DNA from: Kyrpidia tusciae DSM 2912
Lineage (GTDB): Bacteria; Bacillota; Bacilli; Kyrpidiales; Kyrpidiaceae
NCBI RefSeq assembly: GCF_000092905.1
Contig: NC_014098.1
Span: forward strand, 3,224,001 to 3,288,000
DNA length: 64,000 nucleotides
Reading direction: 5' to 3'
The translations under genes and the position numbers were made by a program. Positions 7,543 to 16,520 of this stretch are shown here, piece after piece. The notes beneath the pieces were generated by a model that was not told the origin of the DNA, ran no database searches, and worked only from the letters and a program-made list of their open reading frames with translations. How positions within the stretch are numbered: the stretch's first letter is position 1; each line of letters starts with the position of its first letter.

Positions 7543-10500
7543 TCACGCCTCGGCCTCCCGGCTCCGGCGGCCGAAAACCCGCCCCAACCGGCGCCGGATC
7601 CAGTGGCCGAAATCGTCAAAGAGGGTGTACACCACAGGTACCAGCACCAGGGTCACCAGCGTCGACACCGTGAGCCCGAAGGCCACCACCGTGGCCATGG
7701 GCGCCTGGGCCTCGGCGCCCTCACCGTAGCCGATCACCAGGGGCAACATGGCCAACACCGTGGTGGCGGTGGTCATCAGGATCGGGCGCAGCCGGATCGG
7801 GCCCGCCTGCTCAATGGCGTCGTTGCGCGCTAGCCCCCGCTTGCGCAACTGGTTGATATAGTCCACCAGCACGATGGCGTTGTTCACCACGATCCCGATC
7901 ACCATGATCATGCCGGTCAGCGCATCGATGCTCAGCGCCCGGTGGGTCACCACCAGCCCCAGGGCCGCCCCGATGAAAGTCGGCGGCAGGGAGAACATGA
8001 TGATAAAGGGACTGAACAGGGACTCGAACTGACTGGCCATGACCATGTAGACGAACACGATGGCCAGTGGCATCGCCAGCCCCAGGCTTCGGAACGAGTC
8101 GTTCAGGTCATTGGCCTGGCCGCCGAGTTGCACCGTATAACCGTCGGGCAGCGGAAGTTCCTGCAGCTTGGCCCTCACCGCCTGCTGGGCGTTCCCCAGG
8201 GGCACGTTGAACAACTCCGCCGATACGGTGACCGTCCGGTTCTGGTTGACCCGGGTAATGGTCGCCGGCCCCACCCCGGGCACGATCTTCGCCACGTCCC
8301 CCAGGGCCACCTGACCCCCGGTGGGGGCTGCGATCATGATCTGACTGAGGTTCGAATACTGCCGGGTGAAGGAGTCCGGGTATTTCACCAGCACGTCGAT
8401 GGACGCATCCGCTGCCCGGTACTGGGTGGCCACACTCCCCGCCGACGCCGTCCTCACCGCGGAGACAATGCTCCCCACCGACAGCCCGTACTGGGCCGCC
8501 CGCTGTCGGTCGACCAGGATTTGGAATTGCGGCACCTGGCGGTCCAGAGAGCTCTGGATATTCCGCAGGCCCGGCACCGCGGAAAGCGCTTTTTGCACCT
8601 CATCGCTCAGTTGTTGTAACACCGCGACATCCGGTCCGGAGATCTGAACCTGAATGGGGGCGCCCCCCGCTCCAATCTGGGGCCCGGCCCCGGCGCTCAC
8701 GGTGATTCTTGCGCCGGGAATGCGGGACACCTCCTGGCGGAGTTGCTCCATCACCTGTTCGGTGGACCGGTGCCGCTCGGCCAGAGGCTTGAGTTCCACC
8801 TGCAGGTTCGCCCGGTCGGTGGAAGCGGCGGCGCCAAAGCCCATCTGCCCCCCGCCGCCGAGCTGGGTGAACACCCGATCGACCTCCGGAATCCTGTGGA
8901 GAACGGTTTCGACCTGGGTCGCCACCCGATCCGTCGTTTGCAGATTGGTGCCCGTGCCCGTTTCAATGGAAACCCGAAACTGCCCGTTGTCCACGGTGGG
9001 CGTCAGCTCGAATCCGATCAATGGCACCATGGCGACACTCGCCACAAAGAGTGCCAGGGTCGCGGCAATCACCGTTTTGCGATGTCCCAGCGCCCAGCGG
9101 AGCAGGTGCCCGTACCCCCGATTCAGGGTCTGAATCCCCCGGCCGAAGGCCGCCACCGGGTTCCACCGGGCCGCCCGGCGAAGTTCCTCCTCCTCGTTCA
9201 TCTCGGGAATCCATCGCGCCGCCAGCATGGGCACCAGCGTAAGGGCGCCGAACAATGCGGCGATATGGGAGAAGCTCACCGTCAGGGCAAGGGGGCCGAA
9301 CAACTGCTGGGCCAGCCCCTGGGTGAAAGCGATGGGCAAAAACACCGCAATCTGCGACAGGGCCGATGCCATGACGGCGGTGCCCACCTCCGCCGTCCCC
9401 ACCTTCGCCGCTTCCTTGGGGCCGGCACCCTCGCTTCGGTGGCGGAAGATACTTTCCAGCACCACCACGGCGAAGTCCACGAGGGACCCCAGTCCCAAGG
9501 CCAGACCCCCAAGAGTGATCACATTGATGGTCTGTCCGCTAAAATAGAGCAACGAAAAGGTGCTGATCACCGAGATGGGGATCACCACGGCGATGACCAG
9601 CGTGGTGCGCACCCGGCGCAAAAACAGATAGAGCACCACCACCGAAAACAGGGCCCCGAGCAGGGTGTGGTTGACAACGGTATCGATGGATTGTTTGATA
9701 AACGTCGCCTGGTCAGAAATGACACTGAGTTTTACCGTCGGCGGCAAAAGCTTTTGCAAGGTGTCGAGCTCCTTCCGGACGTTGTCCGACACCTGGACGG
9801 TGTTGCCGTCCGACACTTTGTACACATCGATGCTCACACTCTGCTGCCCGTTGAGTCTGGCCGACTGAGTGACCTCAGCGAAGGTATCCTGGATGTCGGC
9901 GATGTCCCTCAGGTGCAGGACCGGAACCCCGGGAACGTCCCCGGCGGAGCCCGGGCCAGCGGCGCCGGACGGCGACCCGGAGAGATGGATGGGCACATCC
10001 CCAAGATCCTGGACCGATTGAAAATCACCGATCACTCGCACGGTGACCCGCCGGGTGCCCTGGTCCACCACTCCGGCATCCGCCGACGTATTGTCCCCCT
10101 GAATGGCCTGAAGCACCTGATTGATCGAGATCCCGTAAGCCTGCATTTTGGCCGGACCCAGGACCACCTGGATCTGCCGCTGCCGCCCCCCGCTCACCGT
10201 GGCCGAAGCCACCCCGTTCACCCGGGACAGCCGGGGCTCCACCACATCCGACGCCAGCCGCTGCAACTCGACTGGGTCCATCGGGCCGGACATTGCAATG
10301 CTCAAGATCGGCATGCTGTTCGGGTCCAGCCGCATCACCTGGGGCGTGTCCGCCCCGTCGGGCAAAGCCTTTCGCACCCGATCCAGTTTGTCACGCATGT
10401 TGAGCATGGCCTGGTCGAGATTGACGCCATAGTTGAAATGCACCACGACCAAGGATCCGCCCTGTCGGGAGCTGGAATCGACCTCGCTGACCCCCTGCAC

Positions 10501-10719
10501 CGTCGCCATGGCGGCCTCGATAGGCTTACTCACCTGCTGCTCCATCTCTTCCGGGGACGCTCCGTTCCAGGTCGTCGTCACCACCGCCACCGGAATGCTG
10601 AGGGTGGGGTAGAGATCCACCCGCAACAGCGGCAGGGCGATGCTTCCGAGCAGGATCAGCACCACCATGATCATGGAGATCGTGACCGGACGTTCTACCG
10701 AAAAATCCGCGATCTTCAT
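7543..10719 (-). CDS. RND efflux transporter (AcrB/HAE1-type), pump 1
   Basis: A full-length 1058-residue RND pump with the duplicated layout: N-terminal helix, large porter domain, TM2-6, second porter domain, TM8-12. It opens with ADFSVERPVTISMIMVVLIL, typical of HAE1 proteins. The TM4 position that carries the proton-relay pair DD in AcrB reads GSLVDFAVVVLES: the first Asp is kept and the second is Phe. The start overlaps the stop of the HlyD adaptor gene (ATGA). Likely role: proton-driven export of amphiphiles or lipids together with that adaptor, possibly with the TolC-like protein encoded at 16.5-18.0 kb. Substrate unknown. Confidence 0.9.
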   Translation of the reverse strand: MKIADFSVERPVTISMIMVVLILLGSIALPLLRVDLYPTLSIPVAVVTTTWNGASPEEMEQQVSKPIEAAMATVQGVSEVDSSSRQGGSLVVVHFNYGVNLDQAMLNMRDKLDRVRKALPDGADTPQVMRLDPNSMPILSIAMSGPMDPVELQRLASDVVEPRLSRVNGVASATVSGGRQRQIQVVLGPAKMQAYGISINQVLQAIQGDNTSADAGVVDQGTRRVTVRVIGDFQSVQDLGDVPIHLSGSPSGAAGPGSAGDVPGVPVLHLRDIADIQDTFAEVTQSARLNGQQSVSIDVYKVSDGNTVQVSDNVRKELDTLQKLLPPTVKLSVISDQATFIKQSIDTVVNHTLLGALFSVVVLYLFLRRVRTTLVIAVVIPISVISTFSLLYFSGQTINVITLGGLALGLGSLVDFAVVVLESIFRHRSEGAGPKEAAKVGTAEVGTAVMASALSQIAVFLPIAFTQGLAQQLFGPLALTVSFSHIAALFGALTLVPMLAARWIPEMNEEEELRRAARWNPVAAFGRGIQTLNRGYGHLLRWALGHRKTVIAATLALFVASVAMVPLIGFELTPTVDNGQFRVSIETGTGTNLQTTDRVATQVETVLHRIPEVDRVFTQLGGGGQMGFGAAASTDRANLQVELKPLAERHRSTEQVMEQLRQEVSRIPGARITVSAGAGPQIGAGGAPIQVQISGPDVAVLQQLSDEVQKALSAVPGLRNIQSSLDRQVPQFQILVDRQRAAQYGLSVGSIVSAVRTASAGSVATQYRAADASIDVLVKYPDSFTRQYSNLSQIMIAAPTGGQVALGDVAKIVPGVGPATITRVNQNRTVTVSAELFNVPLGNAQQAVRAKLQELPLPDGYTVQLGGQANDLNDSFRSLGLAMPLAIVFVYMVMASQFESLFSPFIIMFSLPPTFIGAALGLVVTHRALSIDALTGMIMVIGIVVNNAIVLVDYINQLRKRGLARNDAIEQAGPIRLRPILMTTATTVLAMLPLVIGYGEGAEAQAPMATVVAFGLTVSTLVTLVLVPVVYTLFDDFGHWIRRRLGRVFGRRSREAEA

Positions 10720-12218
10720 GACAGGTTACCTCGCGCCCGATTGCTTTGGTCCCGTGAGGCCCACCCGTCCCAGGATGCCGAGGAGGAGGCGCCCATGACA
10801 GCCGACGTCGCGCGACCGGCCGATGATCCGCGCGAAGACGCACCCGGCCCGCCGGGCGCGAGGCCGCCCTTGACCGGGCTGCCCGCGCCGCCAGAATTGT
10901 TCACCCCGCCGTTTGCGGCGGCGCCCGGAGTTCTCGCACCGGGACTCCCGTTGCCGCCCGAGCCGCCGCCCGAACCCGGTTGCACAATGGTCACCGCGGC
11001 GCCCTCGCCGAGCAGGTCCTGGCCGGAGATGACCAGCACATCCCCTTCTTTGAGGCCTTTCAGGACCTGGACGTGCTGGCTGTCCACCGCCCCGACCTGG
11101 ATCAAGTGCTGGTGGGCCGTGTTATTCTCCACGGTGAAGACCTTCGGGCCATCCGGCGTCTCCACCATGGCCGAAGCCGGGATAACCAGCCCCCGGGCCG
11201 GGGTCAGCCCGTCGATCGTAACCTGGGCCACCATCCCGGGTTTGAGCCGTCCGTCCCCGTTCGGGATCTCCACCTCGGCGCCGTAGGATTTTGTGGTATT
11301 ATCCTCCACCGGATCAATCCTCGACAGGGTGCCCGACGCATCCATCCCCGCCGCCGGGACCTGCACCTTGACGGACATCCCGGCCTTGAGATCGTTTATC
11401 CGGTTCTCCGGCACCTGGATCGTTACTTTAGCCGGATTGATCTGTGCAATGGTGACCACCGACGACTGCGGGCCGGCAAACTCCCCGGGCTCTACGTCCC
11501 GGGAGGCCACCACCCCGGCAACGGGCGAGGTGACCGTGGCCTCGGCCAACTGGCTCTGCAGGGTGGCAAGGGCCGTCTGGGCCTGATTCACCTGGGCCTG
11601 GGCCACTTTAATCCCATCCTGGTTAAGCGGATTGCCCCCCGGAGCCGCGGTCTGCACCTGTTGGAGCGCCGCGTCATACGCCGCCTGTTTGGTCTGCAGG
11701 GTCACCGTTGCGGCATCGAGCTGCTGCTGGGAGGCCGCGCCGGCATCAAACAGATTTTTCGTGCGCTCATAATTGGTCTTTGCATCATCCAGGGCCACTT
11801 TGGCCTGGGTCAAGGCAGAGTTCGCCTGGGTGTACCCGTTTTGGGCGTCCGAGCGGGCCTTGTTCAGTTGGGCCTCGGCGACCTGGAGCGCCGCCTGCTG
11901 TTGGGCAATCTGATGCTCCAGATCGCTGGTGTCGATCCTGGCCAGGGCTTGTCCGGCGGCCACCGCGTCTCCGGCCTTCACCAGGACTGCGGCGACTTTC
12001 CCGGATAGCTTTGGCGCCACTTTGGTCACTGCGGTCGCCTGGACCTGTCCGGTCAGGGTGAGGCTCCCCCCGATATCCCCCATCCGGACCACTGTAGTTT
12101 CGACGGGGATCGGTTTAGCTTGGCGCGTGGCGGCAGGCTTGCCCCCAGCGCACCCCGCGAGGGGCGCGCCCAGGACAAGGGCCGCAACCAGCGTGAGTGC
12201 GAGGCGGTGTGGTCTCAT
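10716..12218 (-). CDS. HlyD/AcrA-type periplasmic adaptor lipoprotein
   Basis: A 500-residue protein from ATG 12218 with GGGAGGAG just upstream. The signal peptide ends in a lipobox (LAGC, about residues 21-24), so it is probably lipid-anchored to the outer face of the membrane. A biotinyl-lipoyl half-motif, a long Ala/Gln-rich coiled-coil hairpin, the second lipoyl half (ATVTSPVAGVVASRDVEPG) and a beta-barrel follow in the usual order. The last 80 or so residues are an unusual Gly/Ser/Ala-rich tail. It is coupled by a 4-bp overlap to RND pump 1 and should link the pump to an exit duct or the cell wall. Confidence 0.88.
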   Translation of the reverse strand: MRPHRLALTLVAALVLGAPLAGCAGGKPAATRQAKPIPVETTVVRMGDIGGSLTLTGQVQATAVTKVAPKLSGKVAAVLVKAGDAVAAGQALARIDTSDLEHQIAQQQAALQVAEAQLNKARSDAQNGYTQANSALTQAKVALDDAKTNYERTKNLFDAGAASQQQLDAATVTLQTKQAAYDAALQQVQTAAPGGNPLNQDGIKVAQAQVNQAQTALATLQSQLAEATVTSPVAGVVASRDVEPGEFAGPQSSVVTIAQINPAKVTIQVPENRINDLKAGMSVKVQVPAAGMDASGTLSRIDPVEDNTTKSYGAEVEIPNGDGRLKPGMVAQVTIDGLTPARGLVIPASAMVETPDGPKVFTVENNTAHQHLIQVGAVDSQHVQVLKGLKEGDVLVISGQDLLGEGAAVTIVQPGSGGGSGGNGSPGARTPGAAANGGVNNSGGAGSPVKGGLAPGGPGASSRGSSAGRATSAVMGASSSASWDGWASRDQSNRARGNLS

Positions 12219-12487
12219 TATTCTCCTCCCTCGAGGACGGTTTCTTCCCGGAATTGGCGTACCTCTGACGACGCACGAGCGGAGATGCGCCGCCCGCGGC
12301 CCCGAACGGGTGCCCGGCGAAGGTCCGGGCTCCGCTCCCGCCCCGATCCAGAGGCCGGCGGCGCCGCACCCCCGCGCCGCCTCCGTGACGAGGCGGGCGA
12401 GGCTGCATCTGAGGCCATTGTATCGCCGGATTGTCGACGGGTTGTGAAAAACTCTTGAAGATCCTGTGGAGTACAACACCAAGTGCG
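12219..12487 (-). other. Intergenic spacer between MFS and HlyD genes
   Basis: A 269-bp gap. On the minus strand a TACAAT hexamer lies in GGCGATACAATGG near 12420, but no well-spaced -35 box was found. No convincing terminator was seen, so read-through from the MFS operon into the HlyD-RND pair is possible. Confidence 0.4.
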
Positions 12488-14167
12488 TCATCCTTCAGCC
12501 TTCGCCGGAGCGGCCGAAGCCGCAGGGGAACCGGTGTGGGCCGGCTGGGCCTTCGGCCGGCTCCTCAGGAAGAAAATGAGCGGCAGGGCAAAGAACAGCG
12601 GGATCGACGCCACCATGAACGTGTCGGCGACGGCCCGGGTCACCGCCTCTTTCTGGATGAGGCCCGCCAGGACCGCCGCCGCTCCGCCCGCAGCTGTCGC
12701 CGGATCCAACCCGGCCTGGCCCAGACCGGCACTGACCTGGGCCTGGAGCTGGGCGAAGGGCACCGAGTCGATGGTCACCCCGTCGCTGATCCGGGACAAT
12801 TGCACCGCCGAACGCTGCTGGAGAATCGTGGTGAGCGCCGCGATGCCGAATGAGGCGCTGATCTGCCTCACCATGTTGCCCAGCCCCGACGCCCGGCCGA
12901 TTGTGTCGGGCGGCAGCGCGTTCATCCCGGAGGTGGTCAACGGCATCATCGAAAGACCGATCCCCAAACCCCGAAGGACCAAGACCCACGTCAGCCAGGA
13001 ATTCGGCGTATCCAAGGCCAAATTGTGCAGATGATACGTCATGGCGGCCAGGAGCAGCACTCCCACGACCCCCAAAGGCACCGGGCCTATCTTGTCAAAT
13101 AATTTGCCGGAGACGGGCATCATCAGCGCCATGGCCAGAGCCTGGGGCATGAGAAGCAGTCCCGTGTCCATCGCCGACAGGCCCTGGATATTCTCCAAGT
13201 ACAGAGGTGTCAGAAACACCCCTCCGAACAGCCCCACCATCACGAGACTGGAGGTGATGGTGCTGATGGTGAAGGTCGGGTTCTTGAACAGCCGCAGGTC
13301 CACCAGGGGTTTGGCGGTGCCGAGCTCCACCCAGACCAGAAGGCTCAGGGCGGAGACGGCGATAAAGAAGAGACTGACAATGTAAAAGGACCCCCAGCCC
13401 TCTTTTTGGCCGTCGCTGAGCGCCAGCAAAAGTGTCCCGGTGCCCACCATGGAGAGGATGAACCCCGCCGTGTCGAAACCGAGGTCTGTCTGGATCGGCG
13501 TTTCCCGGAGCAATATCATCCCGAAAAGGGCGGCTAGCAGTCCAAAGGGTACGTTGACCAGAAACAGCAGGTGCCAGGAAAAATATTGAATCAAGTAGCC
13601 TCCAAAAGTCGGGCCCACGGCGGGCGCTGCCATGGACGCGATCCCCCAGATTCCCAGCGCCAGCCCGATCTGGTGCCGGGGAATGATCTTGTAGATGATC
13701 GTCATGCTGAGGGGCATCAGCGTCCCCCCGGCCAACCCCTGCAAAATCCGGAAACCGATCAGGGCCGAAGTGCTCCATGCGACCGAGCACAGAAACGACG
13801 CCGCGACAAATAGCACAACGGAGATCAAATAGGATTTTTTGTAACCGAACCGGTCACCGAGAAAACCACTCAGGGGCACCACCATGGCCGAAGCCAGGGT
13901 GTAGCCGGTCAGCACCCACTGGATCTGGTCCGTGGAGGCCCCGAAAAAATTCGCGAGTTGGGGCAGGGCGACGTTAATCAGGCTGTTGTTGAGGATCGCC
14001 ATAAAGGCCCCGAGGATGATGACGACCAGAGCCAGCCACTGGGCCTCCACGACCTCATCGGGGGCGGCCGGCCCTCCGGACCCGGCCCCGGGACCCGGGC
14101 GATCCCCGGCGCCAGCCGCCGGGCCGCCTGGACCGCCCGGCTGCGCGGCCACGTCCTCCCGGCTCAC
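12488..14167 (-). CDS. MFS drug transporter, DHA2 (EmrB/QacA) family
   Basis: A 559-residue, 14-helix transporter starting at a GTG that overlaps the HlyD stop (GTGA). Hallmarks: an N-terminal helix with NNSLINVALPQL, motif A as GFLGDRFGYKKSYL, and motif C-like GPTFGGYLIQ. The N-terminus is preceded by a Pro/Gly/Ala-rich stretch of about 35 residues. It forms one operon with two HlyD/EmrA adaptors immediately upstream, like EmrAB-type systems, and probably exports hydrophobic compounds by proton antiport. Confidence 0.9.
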   Translation of the reverse strand: MSREDVAAQPGGPGGPAAGAGDRPGPGAGSGGPAAPDEVVEAQWLALVVIILGAFMAILNNSLINVALPQLANFFGASTDQIQWVLTGYTLASAMVVPLSGFLGDRFGYKKSYLISVVLFVAASFLCSVAWSTSALIGFRILQGLAGGTLMPLSMTIIYKIIPRHQIGLALGIWGIASMAAPAVGPTFGGYLIQYFSWHLLFLVNVPFGLLAALFGMILLRETPIQTDLGFDTAGFILSMVGTGTLLLALSDGQKEGWGSFYIVSLFFIAVSALSLLVWVELGTAKPLVDLRLFKNPTFTISTITSSLVMVGLFGGVFLTPLYLENIQGLSAMDTGLLLMPQALAMALMMPVSGKLFDKIGPVPLGVVGVLLLAAMTYHLHNLALDTPNSWLTWVLVLRGLGIGLSMMPLTTSGMNALPPDTIGRASGLGNMVRQISASFGIAALTTILQQRSAVQLSRISDGVTIDSVPFAQLQAQVSAGLGQAGLDPATAAGGAAAVLAGLIQKEAVTRAVADTFMVASIPLFFALPLIFFLRSRPKAQPAHTGSPAASAAPAKAEG

Positions 14168-15444
14168 GGGGTCTTCCCTCCCTGCACCTGGACCTGGGCG
14201 CCGTCTTTGAGATCAGTCGGGGGCTGGATGACCAGTTTATCGCCGATGCTCACCCCGGACGCGGCGATAAACCAGTTGTTGTCTTTCTGCTTCCCTTGCA
14301 CCGCCACGCGACGAGCCTTGTCCCCTTCCAGTTTGAAAACCGCCGTTTGGCCACCCTGCTTGACCAAGGTGCTCACCGGGATCTCCACCCCGGCCTCGCC
14401 GCCGGCAAAGGTCACGTCCGCCACCATCCCCGCCCGAAGCTGGCCGCCCGAGTTGGGCACCGTGACTTCCACCGGGAAGGTGTTGTTGTTTTGATCGGAC
14501 ACCGGGCTGAGGAAGGTGATCGTCCCTGTGAAGATCTGATCCCCCAGTTCGGCCACGTGCACCGCCACCGTCTGGCCGGTGTGAAGCCCGGGCAAAAGGG
14601 TCTGGGGCACACTGGCGTCCACCTTCACCGTGTCGAGATTCACCAGGGTCATCAGGGGCACCCCCGGGGCCGCCATCTCCCCCGGATTGATGTTTTTCGA
14701 CGCGACCACGCCGTCCATGGGCGCGGTGATCTTCGTGTTCGCCAGGTTATTCTGCGCCGCCTGCAATGCGGCCTGAGCCTGGTTCACCGCCCCCCGGGCC
14801 TGGTCGACCTGGGCCCTGAGCGCCGCGATGGTGTTCGCCGTGGCCCCGGCCTGGGCCAGACTGAGCTGGGCTTTGGCCTGATCCAGTGCCCCCTTGGCCT
14901 GGGCCAACCCGAGCTGGGCCTGATCCAGCGCCGACTGGGGTGCGGCCCCGGCGTTAAACAGGTTTTGCGTGCGGGTCAAGTTGTCCTGGGCGGTGTCATA
15001 CGCCGCCTGGGCCTGCTCCACCGCCGCCTGGAGCTGTTGAATCTGTTGCTCCCGGGCGCCGGCAAGGGTGTCGGCCAGCTTCGCCTGGGCGGCCGCGAGT
15101 CCGGCCTGGGCCTGTTGCAGCCCGGCCTGGGCCTGGTTGACAGCGGCGGTATAGTCGGTGGGATCGAGTTCCACCAGGACCTGCCCCTTATGTACCCGGG
15201 ATCCCTCGCTGACGTGGACCGCCGTCACCCTTGCCCCCAATTTCGAGGAAACCTGCACAGAATCGGCCGCCGCCACCTTGCCGGTCACCGTCTGGCCGCC
15301 GCCGGCCACGGTGAACACCTGGACCACGGGCCCGGTCAGCGCCGCCGGCGCCGATGTGGCTCCGGAGCCGCAGCCGGAGAGCAACAGCAGCAGCGCGGAA
15401 GAGGCGGCGATGAACAAACCAAGGTTCTTCGGACCTCTTTTCAT
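14164..15444 (-). CDS. HlyD-family efflux adaptor lipoprotein
   Basis: A 426-residue protein, ATG at 15444 after GGAGGGGG. Signal peptide with lipobox LLSGC (residues 21-25). Lipoyl halves bracket a long Gln/Ala-rich helical hairpin, then a beta-barrel with TITFLSPVSDQNNNTFPVEV. It sits 12 bp after the EmrA-like gene and overlaps the MFS gene, so this MFS pump appears to have two adaptors of different length. Confidence 0.88.
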   Translation of the reverse strand: MKRGPKNLGLFIAASSALLLLLSGCGSGATSAPAALTGPVVQVFTVAGGGQTVTGKVAAADSVQVSSKLGARVTAVHVSEGSRVHKGQVLVELDPTDYTAAVNQAQAGLQQAQAGLAAAQAKLADTLAGAREQQIQQLQAAVEQAQAAYDTAQDNLTRTQNLFNAGAAPQSALDQAQLGLAQAKGALDQAKAQLSLAQAGATANTIAALRAQVDQARGAVNQAQAALQAAQNNLANTKITAPMDGVVASKNINPGEMAAPGVPLMTLVNLDTVKVDASVPQTLLPGLHTGQTVAVHVAELGDQIFTGTITFLSPVSDQNNNTFPVEVTVPNSGGQLRAGMVADVTFAGGEAGVEIPVSTLVKQGGQTAVFKLEGDKARRVAVQGKQKDNNWFIAASGVSIGDKLVIQPPTDLKDGAQVQVQGGKTP

Positions 15445-15456
15445 CCCGTCCCCCTC

Positions 15457-16113
15457 CTATCCTTTGATGTGAATGCGGATCTCCGCGCTCATCCCCGGGG
15501 AAAGGTCCGCCCCGTGCTGGTCGTCAATGCTGATCTTGATCGGGATCCGCTGGGTGACCTTGGTGAAGTTGCCGCTGGTGTTGAGCGCCGGAATGGCCGA
15601 GAACGTTGAATTGGTGGCCTGGCCGATGTCCATCACCCTACCCGTAAAACGAAGGCCGGGAAAACTGTCCACCGTAAAATCCACCGGTTCGCCGAGACGG
15701 ATCTTCCCGAGGTTCGTCTCCTCAATGTTCGCTTCCACGTACAGATTCTTCTTGTTGACGATGAGCGCGACCGGTTGTCCCGGTGAAACCACCTCCCCCA
15801 CCTTGGCCAGGGTCTTGATCACCGTCCCGCTGGCGGGCGCCCGGAGCAGGGCGTTGTCGAGCAGGCTGTTCGGCAGATTGCTGACATCTTGCTGGCCCAC
15901 GATCTGGTCGGCCACCACGTAGTCCCCTTCGCGGATGTTCAACGAGGTGAGCTTCCCGGACGTCCGGGGCATCACCCGGTAGATGTCCCCGTCGATCCGT
16001 GCGTCGTCGGTGGTTACGTAATGGGACGCCTGGTACCAGTAATAGGCGCCGATGCCCCCGCCGCCGACGACGATCGCAATCACGAGGATGATGAGGATGA
16101 TCTTTCGCTTCAT
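15457..16113 (-). CDS. Short EmrA/HlyD-like membrane fusion protein
   Basis: A 218-residue protein starting at ATG 16113. It has an N-terminal transmembrane anchor (residues 4-24), then the EmrA signature TTDDARIDGDIYRVMPRTSG, and a beta-barrel ending SPGMSAEIRIHI. It lacks the long coiled-coil hairpin found in the next gene (the lipoyl halves join almost directly near residues 66-80). GGGAGG is 16 bp before the ATG, farther than usual, so a non-standard start slightly upstream cannot be excluded. First gene of the MFS operon. Confidence 0.82.
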   Translation of the reverse strand: MKRKIILIILVIAIVVGGGGIGAYYWYQASHYVTTDDARIDGDIYRVMPRTSGKLTSLNIREGDYVVADQIVGQQDVSNLPNSLLDNALLRAPASGTVIKTLAKVGEVVSPGQPVALIVNKKNLYVEANIEETNLGKIRLGEPVDFTVDSFPGLRFTGRVMDIGQATNSTFSAIPALNTSGNFTKVTQRIPIKISIDDQHGADLSPGMSAEIRIHIKG

Positions 16114-16302
16114 GACCGCGTCAATGGTCCCTCCCTCTTTCTTCGCCCGATGCCCGGCGCAAGCCCGGGGTGGGCGTTCTCTCTGTCGGGTTTGCCGTAG
16201 CGGCAGCGCACAGGCACCAGCGACATGATTCTTTACGCACAAAAAAAGACTCGTCGTGCCCAATTGCCGGATATGGCCGAGGCTCCCACCGCCCTCCTTC
16301 CG

Positions 16303-16330
16303 CGAAATCGTTAGTGTGCGAACGATCTCG
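16303..16330. promoter_or_regulatory. Palindromic operator, TetR/MarR-like
   Basis: Two 12-bp arms, CGAAATCGTTAG and CGAACGATCTCG, form an inverted repeat with 10 of 12 matches around a 4-bp spacer. It lies immediately downstream of the predicted -10 box, a place where a bound repressor would block the MFS/EmrA operon. No regulator gene is adjacent. Confidence 0.55.
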
Positions 16331-16336
16331 GTGTAT

Positions 16337-16366
16337 TCTATATTAACGCAAAGCGGCAAACGTGAA
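16337..16366 (-). promoter_or_regulatory. Putative promoter of the EmrA-HlyD-MFS operon
   Basis: Minus strand: TTCACG (16366-16361), 18 bp, TATAGA (16342-16337). TAGAAT overlaps it 2 bp downstream and could serve instead. Confidence 0.45.
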
Positions 16367-16373
16367 CAGAGTT

Positions 16374-16412
16374 TGAAAAAAGAAAGAACGCCGGCCACAA
16401 GTCGCGGCCGGC
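16374..16412 (-). terminator. Terminator following the TolC-like gene
   Basis: Minus strand: GCCGGCC, 9-nt loop, GGCCGGC, then GTTCTTTCTTTTTT. It separates the TolC-like gene from the MFS operon promoter. Confidence 0.7.
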
Positions 16413-16520
16413 CAAGGGAGGGGCTTTTGCGCCGGATTTCTTGCCTTTTTATCATCTGGGAAGGATTGTTGTTTGGCTGTTGCGTGGTTCAGAAAAGGTG
16501 GATGCCCCGACCCCGCCGGA

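Noticed and set aside
8743-11286. An 847-codon plus-strand frame opposite RND pump 1
   Set aside because: His/Arg/Pro/Gln-rich composition fits an antisense shadow; the minus strand encodes a complete RND pump and adaptor.
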